A stretch of 37,823 nucleotides of DNA, taken from the NCBI GenBank assembly GCA_024225635.1, contig JAAEMK010001130.1:1-37823 (forward strand), read 5' to 3'. Every line of letters starts with the position of its first letter. Positions within the stretch are counted from its first letter, which is position 1. Of this stretch, positions 24,615 through 33,713 are shown piece by piece. The stretch comes from Desulfobacteraceae bacterium (GTDB lineage Bacteria; Desulfobacterota; Desulfobacteria; Desulfobacterales; Desulfobacteraceae). The translations under genes and the position numbers were made by a program. The notes under the pieces are model-generated. The model ran no database searches. It saw nothing but the letters and a program-made list of their open reading frames with translations, and was not told the origin of the DNA.

Positions 24615-27170
24615 TTTTACCATGGTGGGTGCGGAGATGGCGAAGTTGTATCCGGTGAAGAATTCGAGATCCGAGATATCGCCGTTCACCTGAATCACGG
24701 TCGGTAGTTCAACGGTTTTATATCCTCCGGAAGCTTCCCAGCTGCCGAGGATATACCCGTCATTGTCCGGGTCATTTCCCGCAAACAGGCGGTAGGTGCC
24801 CGCCGGTACATCGGTAAAGGAAAAGGCGTACTCGCCGTTTTCGGCATTTACCGTTACCTGGAGGGGCTTGGAGGTCGTGTCGGTATCCGTGTTCACCAGC
24901 TGAATGTAGTGGGAGCCAAGATCCCCGTTGGCAGCGGACGAGGAGGGTTCATAGATGGTCACCGGGATCTCGAGGGTGTTGGCGGTGGATGTCAATGTGA
25001 TGGTCCCGGAATAGGAGGTGTTTTCAGTCAGCGCGGAGCGGTTGGCTGTGACCACATAGGCGCCGAGGTTACCGGCATCGGTTTTATCCCGGGCAATGGT
25101 CAGCCAGAACAGGCTTGAGACCGGCGGGTCCATCCAGAGGTCGCCGCTTCCGCCATTGGTGACGGTCAGGGTCAGGCTCCGGGCTGAACTGCCGAAATTA
25201 ACCGCTGCCGGGCTTGCCACAAGTCTTGCCGGATCAGCCGTCTGGATTCCCTGGGCAAGCTCGGTGGCGACGGCAAGGCATTTTTGCGCGTTGACAAGGC
25301 CATGGCCGTGGTAATCGTCCCTTCCCGAAGCCCCGGTATCATCGGTCAGGCTGTCCTTCCCAAGAAGATTGGTGACAATATCAAAGGTCAGGCCGGGATA
25401 GATCGATTTCATCAGGGCAAATACCCCTGAGACATGGGGGGCGGCCATGGAGGTACCCTGGAGAAAGGTGTACAGGAACTGAATGGAGGCGGAGGAATCA
25501 TCCCCGCTGGTGCTCAGGACGCCGTCGGGATACCCGTCACCGTTGAGATCGGCTGAACTGTTCCCCCCGGGGGCGGCAATATCGATCCACGAACCGTAAT
25601 TGGTGTACCAGGCAGCCTTTTTTTCCATGGTGACGGCACTGACGGAAAAAACGCCGTCATAGGCCGCGGGATAACTCTGCTGACTGGTAGACTCGTTTCC
25701 GGCGGCAGCCACCATGATGATCCCAAGCTCCTTGATGGCATTGATGGTGTTCTGCTCGGCCTGGGAATAGCTGGTGGAACCGTAACTCATGTTGATGATG
25801 TCGGCCCGTTTGGAAGGAACGGTGCCGGAATCGTTGGACAGCCCGGCGGCATACTTCAGGGCCTGGATCGAATCATAGGTGGTGCCGCCGTCCTTGCCAA
25901 GGGCCCTCAAGGGCATGATCATGGCGTTCCAGGCGACCCCCGAGACCCCCAGGGCGTTGTTGGTGGCGGCGCCCACGGTTCCGGCCACATGGGTGCCGTG
26001 GAAACTGCTTGTGGAACCGTTCCGCTGGTCCCCCGGGTCATTGGGGTTGTTGTCAATGCCGTTTCCGTCCAGGGCATTGTCGGGGTCGCTGACGAAATCA
26101 TACCCGGCGGTCAGGCGGTTGTCCAGGTCCGGATGGGCAAGGAGCACCCCCGTGTCGATCACCGCCACAACGACATTGCTGCTGCCGACCGAGGTGTCCC
26201 AGGCCTGGGGAAGATTGATCAGGGGATAGTGCCACTGGCTGGCATAATGGGGGTCGGACGGGTTGGTGGCATAGGCTTTCCGGATAAAGTTGGGTTCGGC
26301 ATAGGCCACGTCCGCCCTAGCCTTAAGGGCCTTGAGCATGTTCAGGGTCCTGTCTTTTTCAAGCTGCATGTCCGATGCATTGGGAATAAGGGCTGCCGTC
26401 TCTGAATTGCTCTTCTCGACATTGACCTGCAGGCTGCCTATGGAGCGGTTGGCGGAAGAAAACTTGACAAGCACCGGTTCCCCCCCCTGCCCGGGCTCCC
26501 CGGCGGCCAGGGCGCCGATTGCCTTGTCCGTGGATTTATAACCCACAATGGCCTCCCCCGGAACAAAATCGCCCCCAAGTGTCATTCCCGGGTTTAAAGG
26601 CACGGGGATGTTCTTTCCCATGGTCAGGATATAGGTGGAAGCTCCGCTGTATGCATACACCCGGATGTAATATTTGCCGGGAGCACCCACCTTGAGGGTC
26701 TCAACACCGGCAACGTCCTTTGAGCTGTCTATCAGCACGGAGGCATCGTTATAGAGATAGAGATCCAGATCATTTGAAAAAAAATCGGCAAAGGAGAGGC
26801 TGATGGTTTCATCCCCCGTAAAATGGACACTGTAGATGTCGGACCGGTCTCCCTGGTAAAAGGACCTGCCCTCGGCGCCCGTATTGGGCTCATTCACGTA
26901 CCCGCCAAGGGTACTTGGGGAGGAGATCTGCTGGGCGGACCCGAACCTGTTGTTCTCCGTGACAGGGGAATTGAGATCATTGGTATCCGAGTCGGCAAGG
27001 TTGCCCGAGGAGATGATGATCTTTCCGCTCACGGTTGAAGCGGCAGGAGCTGCGGGGGTGTCCGGGGAGGAATCATCGCCTCCGCCACCGTTGCACCCAA
27101 GGCAAAGCATGAAGAGACAGAACAAACCGACCTGCATGGCGCCGGAAAATTTTTTTTTTGTATCCATCAT
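24585..27170 (-). CDS. Secreted subtilisin-like serine protease (S8), lipoprotein
   Basis: An 861-aa exported protease. The signal peptide ends in a lipobox-like MLCLGC (Cys26), followed by a Gly/Asp/Ser/Pro-rich linker. A PPC-type beta domain spans about 70-190 (DIYSVHFTGDETISLSF, DLDLYLYN). A fervidolysin-like pro-region spans about 203-300 (VPGEAIVGYK, AYAEPNF). The peptidase domain spans about 320-640, with the triad Asp339 (AVIDTGV), His391 (FHGTHVAGT) and Ser574 (QGTSMAAPHVSG) and oxyanion Asn492. DGNGID and DLNGDGYPDG loops may bind calcium. Ig-like and prealbumin-type beta domains follow to the end. It likely degrades extracellular protein, feeding peptides to systems like the Dpp importer. 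The last residues GSGLAY come from an interspersed repeat. MM start: either ATG possible. Confidence 0.9.
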   Translation of the reverse strand: MMDTKKKFSGAMQVGLFCLFMLCLGCNGGGGDDSSPDTPAAPAASTVSGKIIISSGNLADSDTNDLNSPVTENNRFGSAQQISSPSTLGGYVNEPNTGAEGRSFYQGDRSDIYSVHFTGDETISLSFADFFSNDLDLYLYNDASVLIDSSKDVAGVETLKVGAPGKYYIRVYAYSGASTYILTMGKNIPVPLNPGMTLGGDFVPGEAIVGYKSTDKAIGALAAGEPGQGGEPVLVKFSSANRSIGSLQVNVEKSNSETAALIPNASDMQLEKDRTLNMLKALKARADVAYAEPNFIRKAYATNPSDPHYASQWHYPLINLPQAWDTSVGSSNVVVAVIDTGVLLAHPDLDNRLTAGYDFVSDPDNALDGNGIDNNPNDPGDQRNGSTSSFHGTHVAGTVGAATNNALGVSGVAWNAMIMPLRALGKDGGTTYDSIQALKYAAGLSNDSGTVPSKRADIINMSYGSTSYSQAEQNTINAIKELGIIMVAAAGNESTSQQSYPAAYDGVFSVSAVTMEKKAAWYTNYGSWIDIAAPGGNSSADLNGDGYPDGVLSTSGDDSSASIQFLYTFLQGTSMAAPHVSGVFALMKSIYPGLTFDIVTNLLGKDSLTDDTGASGRDDYHGHGLVNAQKCLAVATELAQGIQTADPARLVASPAAVNFGSSARSLTLTVTNGGSGDLWMDPPVSSLFWLTIARDKTDAGNLGAYVVTANRSALTENTSYSGTITLTSTANTLEIPVTIYEPSSSAANGDLGSHYIQLVNTDTDTTSKPLQVTVNAENGEYAFSFTDVPAGTYRLFAGNDPDNDGYILGSWEASGGYKTVELPTVIQVNGDISDLEFFTGYNFAISAPTMVKPKSGSGLAY

Positions 27171-27293
27171 AATTCTCTCCCGTCGCGTTCATTGAATCAT
27201 CTTAATTAAAGAAGGATAAACCGACAATTTTCGAATTATAAGAGAATAGAGAACCAAAGGCAAGAAGGATGTGTCCCCCCATTTCCCAGATGG

Positions 27294-27330
27294 CAATAAG
27301 CTAATAAGCCAGGCCTGACCCCAATTCCGG
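27294..27330 (-). repeat. Interspersed repeat B, copy 2
   Basis: It matches 24578-24614 at 31 of 37 bp in direct orientation. On the minus strand it reads GGGGTCAGGCCTGGC then TTATTAGCTTATTG. It supplies the last six codons and the stop of the diguanylate cyclase gene (again GSGLAY, TAG). With copy 1 it brackets the subtilase gene. Confidence 0.65.
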
Positions 27331-28356
27331 GGGAGGCTTGGACGCAGGTTGGGACGATTTCGAGACCCGGCCGACCTCACACCGGTTGCGACCAAGCCGC
27401 TTGGCCCTGTAGAGCGCCTTGTCCGCGGCCTTGACCAGGTCCGTGGAATAGGTTTTCAGGCAGGGAACAATGGCGCAGACACCAAGGCTAACCGTGATGC
27501 GGCCATATTCGGCGGACTTGGCATGCTCTATCTCCAGCTGTTCCACGGTACTTCTCAGATTTTCCGCCACCTTGGCCCCGCCCCTTTCATCGGTGCCGGG
27601 AAGAATCGCGCAAAACTCCTCGCCGCCGTACCGGGCCACGATATCCATGGGCCGCTTGAAAACCGAGGCAAGCGCTTTTGCGATCCGCTGGAGGCAGAAA
27701 TCCCCGGCAGGATGACCGTAATTGTCATTGTACGCCTTGAAATAATCAACATCCAGCATGATGAGGCAGAGGTTCTTCCCGTTGCGCATGGCCCTTTTCC
27801 ATTCCGACTGAAGGACCTCGTCAAACCTGCGGCGGTTGTGGATATGGGTGAGCCCGTCAAGGGAGGAGAGCAGTTTCAGCTGCTCGTTCCGCTCCTTGAG
27901 CTGGATCTGCGCCTCCTTGAGTTCCAGAATCTTGGCATCCAGTTCCCTTGTCTTGGCCTGGAGCTGATTCCGCTGGCGCTGGAGCTCCAGGAACACCTCC
28001 ACCTTGCTTTTGAGCACGGCGGCCTCCAGGGGTTTGAACAGGTAATCCACGGCCCCGGAATCGTATCCCTTGAAGATATTATGCTTTTCGGTATGGGAGG
28101 CTGTCACGAAAATGATGGGAATATGCTTTGTCTTCCGGGAGCTGCGCATGAGTTCGGCGGTTTCAAAACCGTCCATTTCCGGCATCTGCACATCCAGCAG
28201 CACCAGGGCAAAGTCGTATTGCAGCAGCATGCCAAGGGCCTGGTTGCCCGATTCCGCTTTAACAATATTCAACTCCGGTTTTTCCAGGAGGAGTTCCAGG
28301 GTAAGGAGATTTTCCGGACGGTCGTCCACAATAAGGATGTTGAGTTGATCAGGCAT
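27301..28356 (-). CDS. Response regulator diguanylate cyclase (REC-GGDEF)
   Basis: A 351-aa two-domain protein. A receiver domain (1-120) has the acidic pocket Asp11/Asp12, phospho-acceptor Asp55 (LLDVQMPEMDG) and the lysine in FKPLE. A coiled-coil linker (120-162) leads to a GGDEF domain (163-330) with active-site GGEEF at 244-248 and an intact allosteric I-site RPMD at 235-238. It should make cyclic-di-GMP when phosphorylated and be feedback-inhibited by it. Its start overlaps the CheR stop by 8 nt, so it is the last gene of the kinase-cheR operon. The terminal GSGLAY is encoded by repeat B rather than by a conserved C-terminus. Confidence 0.92.
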   Translation of the reverse strand: MPDQLNILIVDDRPENLLTLELLLEKPELNIVKAESGNQALGMLLQYDFALVLLDVQMPEMDGFETAELMRSSRKTKHIPIIFVTASHTEKHNIFKGYDSGAVDYLFKPLEAAVLKSKVEVFLELQRQRNQLQAKTRELDAKILELKEAQIQLKERNEQLKLLSSLDGLTHIHNRRRFDEVLQSEWKRAMRNGKNLCLIMLDVDYFKAYNDNYGHPAGDFCLQRIAKALASVFKRPMDIVARYGGEEFCAILPGTDERGGAKVAENLRSTVEQLEIEHAKSAEYGRITVSLGVCAIVPCLKTYSTDLVKAADKALYRAKRLGRNRCEVGRVSKSSQPASKPPPELGSGLAY

Positions 28357-29284
28357 GTTTCCCCTTAACCGTTGAGTGTGTCAATTCACCTGTTCCATTG
28401 GGGGGCGGGACAGGCTCCTCCTCCCGGGATATCGGCATCTTGCTCCTGGGTTTTCTGTAAATTTTCTCCGTTTCATTCACCGGTATGAACCTGTCCGCGT
28501 ATCGGGAGAAAGCAAGGCTCTCCTTTGATCCCAGGCAGAGGAATCCCCCCGGACAAAGACTGTCCAGGAAGAGTTTGATCACCTTGTCCTGGAGTTCCCT
28601 GTTAAAATAGATCAGCACATTTCGGCAAAATATGATGTGCATCTCGCCAAAGACACTGTCCGATACAAGGTTATGAATGGAAAAGAGAATCCTCTTCCGG
28701 ATAGCGGTGTCCATGACCACGGAATCGTACATGGCCGTATAGTAGTCGGCAAACGAGTTCCGTCCCCCGGCATCATGGTAGTTGGCCGTGTACTGCCGGA
28801 TGCGCTCCATGGGGTAAATCCCCTGCATGGCCTGCTCCAGTATGGGGGCGTTGAAGTCGGTGGCATAGGTCTGGATACGGTCCTTGAGGCCCTCCTCCCG
28901 GAAAAGGATCGAAAAGGAGTAGACCTCCTCACCCGTGGCGCAGCCCGCATGCCAGACCTTGATGAAGGGATAGGTGGAAAGATGGGGCACCACCTCCTCC
29001 CTCACCGCCCGGTACAGTGAGGGGTCCCGGTACATATGGGTGACGTTGATGGACAGGTCCTGGAGAACCTCCTCGAAAAAACAGGGATCGTACAACACCC
29101 TGTGGATCATCTCCGAAATGGTGGGACACTCGGAGATGGCGAGCCTGTGGTGAATCCGGCGCTGGATATGGGAATGGGAATACTCCCTGAAGTCGTACCC
29201 GTATTTCAGAAAGATCGCCTCCAGGAGCAGGCGCACCTCGATCCCCTCGCTATCAATCTCCCTTCTCTCCCTGTTGCCCGTCAT
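28349..29284 (-). CDS. cheR: CheR-type protein-glutamate methyltransferase
   Basis: A 311-aa chemotaxis-type methyltransferase. The N-terminal helical domain (LLLEAIFLKYGYDFREYSHSHIQRRI) resembles CheR. The SAM-binding motif I is VWHAGCATGEEVYS, the middle shows YATDFNAPILEQA, and motif IV is IIFCRNVLIYFN. It methylates glutamates of chemoreceptor-like proteins using SAM. The ATG at 29284 overlaps the kinase stop (ATGA); upstream in-frame codons would lie inside the kinase gene and are rejected. No pentapeptide-binding beta-subdomain change is evident by eye. A CheB methylesterase, normally its partner, is not encoded in this operon. Confidence 0.9.
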   Translation of the reverse strand: MTGNRERREIDSEGIEVRLLLEAIFLKYGYDFREYSHSHIQRRIHHRLAISECPTISEMIHRVLYDPCFFEEVLQDLSINVTHMYRDPSLYRAVREEVVPHLSTYPFIKVWHAGCATGEEVYSFSILFREEGLKDRIQTYATDFNAPILEQAMQGIYPMERIRQYTANYHDAGGRNSFADYYTAMYDSVVMDTAIRKRILFSIHNLVSDSVFGEMHIIFCRNVLIYFNRELQDKVIKLFLDSLCPGGFLCLGSKESLAFSRYADRFIPVNETEKIYRKPRSKMPISREEEPVPPPNGTGELTHSTVKGKHA

Positions 29285-32200
29285 CTGTACAGCCACACCC
29301 TGAGCATGGAAAGAAGCTTGTCTGTATCCACGGGTTTGGCCAGGTAATCGCTGGCGCCGGCATCGATGCACCGGTTCCGGTCCCCTTTCATGGCCTTGGC
29401 CGTGAGGGCGATGATGGGCAGTTTTTCACACCACTCCCGCTTCCGGATTTCGGTCATGGCCTGGTAACCGTCCATCTCGGGCATCATGATATCCATGAGC
29501 ACAAGATCGATCTCCGTGTGCTCATCGATACTTTCAACGGCTTCAAGCCCGTTCCTGGCAACCACGATATTCATCTCCTTCTCCTCAAGGACACTTGAGA
29601 GGGCGAACACGTTCCGCATGTCGTCATCCACAAGCAGGATGTTCTTACCGGACAGGGCGGCCTCCTTGTCCTGGATGATCCGGGGCGCCTTCTGCTTGTC
29701 TTCGGGCAGGCTGCCCTCCACCCGGTGCAGGAACAGGGAGGCTTCCTCCAGCAGGCGTTCCGGGGAGCGGACACCCTTGATGATGATGGTTTCCGCATAT
29801 TTCTGGAGCTTCTCGTCTTCGGCCCTGGTCAAATCCCGGCCGGTGTAGATGATGATGGGAATCCGGGGGCAGTGCAGGTCATCCCGGATCATTTTCAACA
29901 GGTCGAATCCGGACACGTCCCCAAGTCCCAGGTCCAGGATCATGCAGTCGTACCGGCCTGTCACGATCTCCTGGAAGGCCTCTTTCCCCGTTCCCACGGT
30001 GGTGATGGAAACATCGCCTTTTCCCATGAGCTCCCGGATGCTCTCCCGCTGGAGTTCATCGTCCTCCACCACCAGCAGCCGCTTCATGGGCGTTTCAAGA
30101 TGGGTCTCGATCCGGGTGAGGGTCTCCTCGATCTTTTCCACGGACACCGGTTTGGTCAGATATTCCATGGCCCCCATTTTCAGGGCATCCATGGAATCGT
30201 CACTGGCGGAAATGAAGTGAACCGGGATGTGACGCAGTTCCGGGTTCCCCTTGAGCCGCTCCATCACCTCCCATCCGTCAATGCCCGGCAGGCCGATGTC
30301 CAGGAGAATGGCGCAGGGACCGTAGTAATCGGCAAAATGAAGACCGGTCTCCCCGTCTTCGGCAACAAGGCACTTGAACCCCCGCTGGGTGGCGAGATTC
30401 TTCAGGACCCCCGCGAATTTGGGGTCGTCCTCGACGATCAACAGAAGCTTGTCCCCGGGTTTGATATCCCGCCTGTCGTCCGTTACCTTCTTCGGGGAAG
30501 GGGGCTCGGGGGATTCAGGGGACTCATGGAGAGGAGCGTCATCCGGTCCGGGGGCCGTCTCTTCCGGTTGACGGGCATCGGCCTGTTTCGTTTCAACATC
30601 CGCGTGCCTGACGGGCAGGCAAAGGGTAAAGGTGCATCCCTTACCCTCCTCGCTGGCAAGGAGGACCTCGCCGCCCAGCAGGTTGGCAAGCTCCCTGGAG
30701 ATGGAGAGGCCCAGCCCCGTTCCCCCGTATTTCCGGCTTGTGCTGCCGTCTACCTGCTTGAACGCCTTGAAGATGTCCTCCTGCCGCTCTTGGGGAATGC
30801 CGATGCCCGTGTCCGTCACGGAAAGGGCAACCGCCTCCCCGGCCGTCAGGTCGGCCCCGGCAAGCTCCATGTCCGGCCCCGGACGGGACACGGTCAGGGT
30901 CACACTGCCCTGTTCGGTGAACTTAAAGGCGTTGGTGATAAGGTTTCTCAGTATCTGCTGGAGCCGGTGGGAATCCGTAAAAATGGTATCCGGGGCATCC
31001 GGGGCAAGGTCGATCACGAATTCGACCCCCTTGTCTTCGGCCACCCCGTTGAACAGCCGGGTAAGCTCCCCTGACATGGACGCCATGGTCACCTCTTCCA
31101 GGGTGAGTTCCAGCATGCCGGCCTCCACCTTGGAGAGGTCAAGGACATCGTTGATCAGCTTGAGAAGATCCGAACCGGAGGAGTGGATCGCCTTGGCGGA
31201 CTCCACCTGCTTTTCGGTGAGGTTGCCCTCCCTGTTGCCGGAAAAAAGCTGGGAAAGGATCAGGATGCTGTTCAGGGGGGTCCTCAACTCGTGGGACATG
31301 TTGGCCAGGAATTCCGACTTGTACCGGCTGGCGATCTCCAGGTCCTTTGCCTTCTGCTTGATGTTATCCTGGGCCCGGAGGAGCTCATTATTCTTCTCGC
31401 CCAGGGCGGTTTTCTGGGCCTTCAGGGCCGATGTCTGCTCTTCCAGCTCCTCGTTGGTGATTCTCAGCTCCTCCTGCTGGACCTGGAGTTCGCTTTCCGA
31501 TTCCCTGAGGGCCTTGGCCTGCTCCGCAAGCTCGTTGTTGGTGACCCGCAGCTCCTCCTGCTGGGCCTGGAGTTCACTCTCGGATTCCATGAGGGCCTGG
31601 GCCTGCTCCTCCAGTTCCACGTTGGCGGTCTGCAAATCCTCCTGCTGCTGCTTGGCCCTGTCCAGGAGATCATGGATCACCTGGCGGGATCTTGCCGCAT
31701 TGAACAGAATGGAAATGTTTTCGCTGTTTTTCTCTATAAATCTTCGCTGGAGCGGGGAAAAGGGAGCGGCTGCGCCCACCTGGAACACCCCCAGGAGCCT
31801 GTCCTGGAAAACCAGGGGCGCGGTGAGAAGATGCTCGACGTTTCTTTCCCCAAGGCCGAAATTCAGAAGCGGCGCCTCCTCCCCCGCATTGGCGAATACG
31901 ATCATCTCGCGCTCCAGCGCCACCTGCCCCACCAGGCCTTCCCCCACCCTGATGCGGCTGAAATTCCCCTTGCGGTCGGTAAACGCATAGCTTGCCGTAA
32001 GTTCCAGGTGTTCCTGGTCCCGGGTGGTGTAGAGGGCGCCCACCTGGCCGTCCAGGTGCTTGACCATGTAAGAGATCAAGCGTTTGCCCACCTCCTCCGT
32101 GGTGAGTTCGCCCCGGAGTTGATCGTCCAGTCCCTCTTTGCCCCGCTGGAGCCATCCCATCTCCCTTAAGTTGACGGCCATGCTGTCCAGGGCCCGGCCA

Positions 32201-33396
32201 AGATCCCCGAGTTCGTCCTTTCGTTTCAATCGGAGGCTCTGGTCCAGCTCCCCCCGGGAGATCGCCTGGGCAAACGCCACGTCCGTGACGATCGGCTGGG
32301 TCAGCCCCCTGGCAAACCGGAACGAGCCCGCGGCAATGAGAAGGAAGATGATCCCCCCGCCGGCAATGATCGACTTGATAAGCTTCCTGAGGGGGGCCGT
32401 GACTTCCGCCTTGTCGATCTTGGAGATCAACGCCCAGTCCTCGCCGACAAAATCCAGTACGCTGTAGGAAACGAGCACCTCATTCCCGGCATTGTCCGTA
32501 TACAGCCCATGACCGCCGGCACCGGCGCCCTTTTTCATGGCATCCTTCCAGTAGGCAAGGCCTTCACCAAAAACGGAACCGACAACATACTTCCCGCCCC
32601 CGACGAGTTTGATATCGCTGCGAAGCTCGTACCTGTCCCTGCCGGTGATGCCCCCCCTGTAGCGGCGGACAATATATGAAACGCCGGTCTCGCCCATGCC
32701 GGCCCGGAGATTCATGATCTCGTTGATAAACCGGGAGGTACACTGGAGGACCACCACACTGATCATCCGTGAGGCGTCGTCATAAACCGGGTAGCCGATA
32801 AATGCGGACTCCATTCCGTTGCTGGGAGCATAGGGCTCAAAATCCACTAAAACGGCACTCTCCTGCTTCACCACCTTTTTCCACACTTGGGCAAGACTGC
32901 TGTTTTTAAGGGCCCCCTGGGAAAGGCTCTGCCCGGAAAGCGTCGGCTCCGAGACGGAAAACAGAACATTGCCGTGTTCGCTGCCGATGAGATAGATGTC
33001 GTGATAATCGTAGGCTTTCATATAACGGGCGAAATGGGGCAGGTACCTGTCCCGGATGGACCGGTAGGCTGCGGTTTTAGCGGGGAAAGGAGCGCCGGGC
33101 CCTGTATTGGTTTCTCCGTAGTATTGGGAAAACTCCCTGCATGCCTCTTTCACGTCCTTTGTGTAGGCAAGCACGGCCGCTTCTTTCAACCGTTCCTTCA
33201 GGAGGGCGGCAAAACGGTTACTGGTAAGTTCCTTGACCGTGTCCAGTTGATTGAACGATTTTGCCATCAATGCGTCGCTGGAGAGCTTGCTTCCCAGTAT
33301 GGCCAGAACCATGAGGGGGAAAATGCCCGTCATCAGGAACAGAACAACCAGCTTCGGCTTCATTCTCACATTACGCATCTCGGTAAAACGAAACAT
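29281..33396 (-). CDS. Hybrid sensor histidine kinase with Cache, HAMP, GAF and three receiver domains
   Basis: A 1371-aa membrane kinase. TM1 (about 15-37) precedes a periplasmic dCache-type sensor (38-335). TM2 (about 341-360) leads to HAMP (361-415) and GAF (430-570). A long coiled coil (575-690) contains 28-residue repeats. HisKA carries the phospho-acceptor His702 (NMSHELRTP), and HATPase spans 805-930 (NLITNAFKF, DTGIGIP, GGTGLGLS). A Pro/Glu-rich linker leads to three receivers with Asp1033 (LLDIGLPG), Asp1155 (ILDLGLGD) and Asp1302 (LMDIMMPEMDG). It heads an operon with CheR and a REC-GGDEF protein, each overlapping by 4-8 nt, so the output is likely cyclic-di-GMP. The coiled coil resembles chemoreceptor-like signalling helices, a plausible CheR target. 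The ligand is unknown. Confidence 0.93.
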   Translation of the reverse strand: MFRFTEMRNVRMKPKLVVLFLMTGIFPLMVLAILGSKLSSDALMAKSFNQLDTVKELTSNRFAALLKERLKEAAVLAYTKDVKEACREFSQYYGETNTGPGAPFPAKTAAYRSIRDRYLPHFARYMKAYDYHDIYLIGSEHGNVLFSVSEPTLSGQSLSQGALKNSSLAQVWKKVVKQESAVLVDFEPYAPSNGMESAFIGYPVYDDASRMISVVVLQCTSRFINEIMNLRAGMGETGVSYIVRRYRGGITGRDRYELRSDIKLVGGGKYVVGSVFGEGLAYWKDAMKKGAGAGGHGLYTDNAGNEVLVSYSVLDFVGEDWALISKIDKAEVTAPLRKLIKSIIAGGGIIFLLIAAGSFRFARGLTQPIVTDVAFAQAISRGELDQSLRLKRKDELGDLGRALDSMAVNLREMGWLQRGKEGLDDQLRGELTTEEVGKRLISYMVKHLDGQVGALYTTRDQEHLELTASYAFTDRKGNFSRIRVGEGLVGQVALEREMIVFANAGEEAPLLNFGLGERNVEHLLTAPLVFQDRLLGVFQVGAAAPFSPLQRRFIEKNSENISILFNAARSRQVIHDLLDRAKQQQEDLQTANVELEEQAQALMESESELQAQQEELRVTNNELAEQAKALRESESELQVQQEELRITNEELEEQTSALKAQKTALGEKNNELLRAQDNIKQKAKDLEIASRYKSEFLANMSHELRTPLNSILILSQLFSGNREGNLTEKQVESAKAIHSSGSDLLKLINDVLDLSKVEAGMLELTLEEVTMASMSGELTRLFNGVAEDKGVEFVIDLAPDAPDTIFTDSHRLQQILRNLITNAFKFTEQGSVTLTVSRPGPDMELAGADLTAGEAVALSVTDTGIGIPQERQEDIFKAFKQVDGSTSRKYGGTGLGLSISRELANLLGGEVLLASEEGKGCTFTLCLPVRHADVETKQADARQPEETAPGPDDAPLHESPESPEPPSPKKVTDDRRDIKPGDKLLLIVEDDPKFAGVLKNLATQRGFKCLVAEDGETGLHFADYYGPCAILLDIGLPGIDGWEVMERLKGNPELRHIPVHFISASDDSMDALKMGAMEYLTKPVSVEKIEETLTRIETHLETPMKRLLVVEDDELQRESIRELMGKGDVSITTVGTGKEAFQEIVTGRYDCMILDLGLGDVSGFDLLKMIRDDLHCPRIPIIIYTGRDLTRAEDEKLQKYAETIIIKGVRSPERLLEEASLFLHRVEGSLPEDKQKAPRIIQDKEAALSGKNILLVDDDMRNVFALSSVLEEKEMNIVVARNGLEAVESIDEHTEIDLVLMDIMMPEMDGYQAMTEIRKREWCEKLPIIALTAKAMKGDRNRCIDAGASDYLAKPVDTDKLLSMLRVWLYR
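31411..31623 (-). repeat. In-frame tandem repeat (84 bp, about 2.5 copies) in the kinase coiled coil
   Basis: Residues 592-619, 620-647 and 648-662 repeat a 28-aa unit built on NxELxEQAxAL and SESELQxQQEELRxTN. The unit is four heptads, so copy-number change would keep the coiled-coil register. The DNA is also repeated, which suggests recent duplication and possible length variation between strains. Confidence 0.7.
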
Positions 33397-33472
33397 TCAA
33401 TCCCCCCCAAACCATTACACGGCTGTAAAAAAACTCTGTCCCACAGCCATCTGTTTCAGATAGGTAAGCCAA

Positions 33473-33489
33473 GGACTGTTGACCAGTCC
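33473..33489. promoter_or_regulatory. Short palindrome upstream of the kinase operon
   Basis: GGACTG, spacer TTGAC, CAGTCC: a perfect 6-bp inverted repeat 77 bp upstream of the kinase start. It may be an operator or a small 5' UTR hairpin. Only its symmetry and position support it. Confidence 0.3.
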
Positions 33490-33637
33490 AATTAACAATT
33501 TTATAAGCTGTTTTTCTAATCTCCTGGGTCTGATTAGTCAACCTATTATTGATAATATCTGGAAATCCGGGCCGGATTCACCCGTCTTTTTTCACCCGGA
33601 AACAACAGCCCCGATCAAGGGGCCGCCCTCCTGCGAC

Positions 33638-33667
33638 TTGACTTGCGCCCCGGCAAACCGCTATAAT
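33638..33667 (+). promoter_or_regulatory. Sigma-70 promoter of the rRNA methyltransferase gene
   Basis: TTGACT (33638-33643), 18-nt spacer, perfect TATAAT (33662-33667). Transcription would start around 33674, 40 nt before the ATG at 33714. This argues against a TTG start at 33675. Confidence 0.7.
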
Positions 33668-33713
33668 TCAGGCTTTGATAGATGTTTCACACAGAAGGAG
33701 ACGGTCAGAACAA

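Larger units (their letters stand above)
33397..33713. other. 317-bp divergent intergenic region
   Basis: No gene recognised. On the right it holds the sigma-70 promoter of the rRNA methyltransferase gene (33638-33667). Inverted repeats on the kinase side could be operators: GGCTGT/ACAGCC around 33421-33448 and GGACTG-TTGAC-CAGTCC at 33473-33489. CCCC-GATCAA-GGGG lies near 33609. No confident kinase promoter was identified. Confidence 0.45.

Noticed and set aside
29725-31990. Long plus-strand open frames (about 450 codons each) opposite the hybrid kinase
   Set aside because: They mirror the kinase codon bias, giving Ser/Arg-rich or Gly/His-rich products. The kinase domain order on the minus strand is complete.
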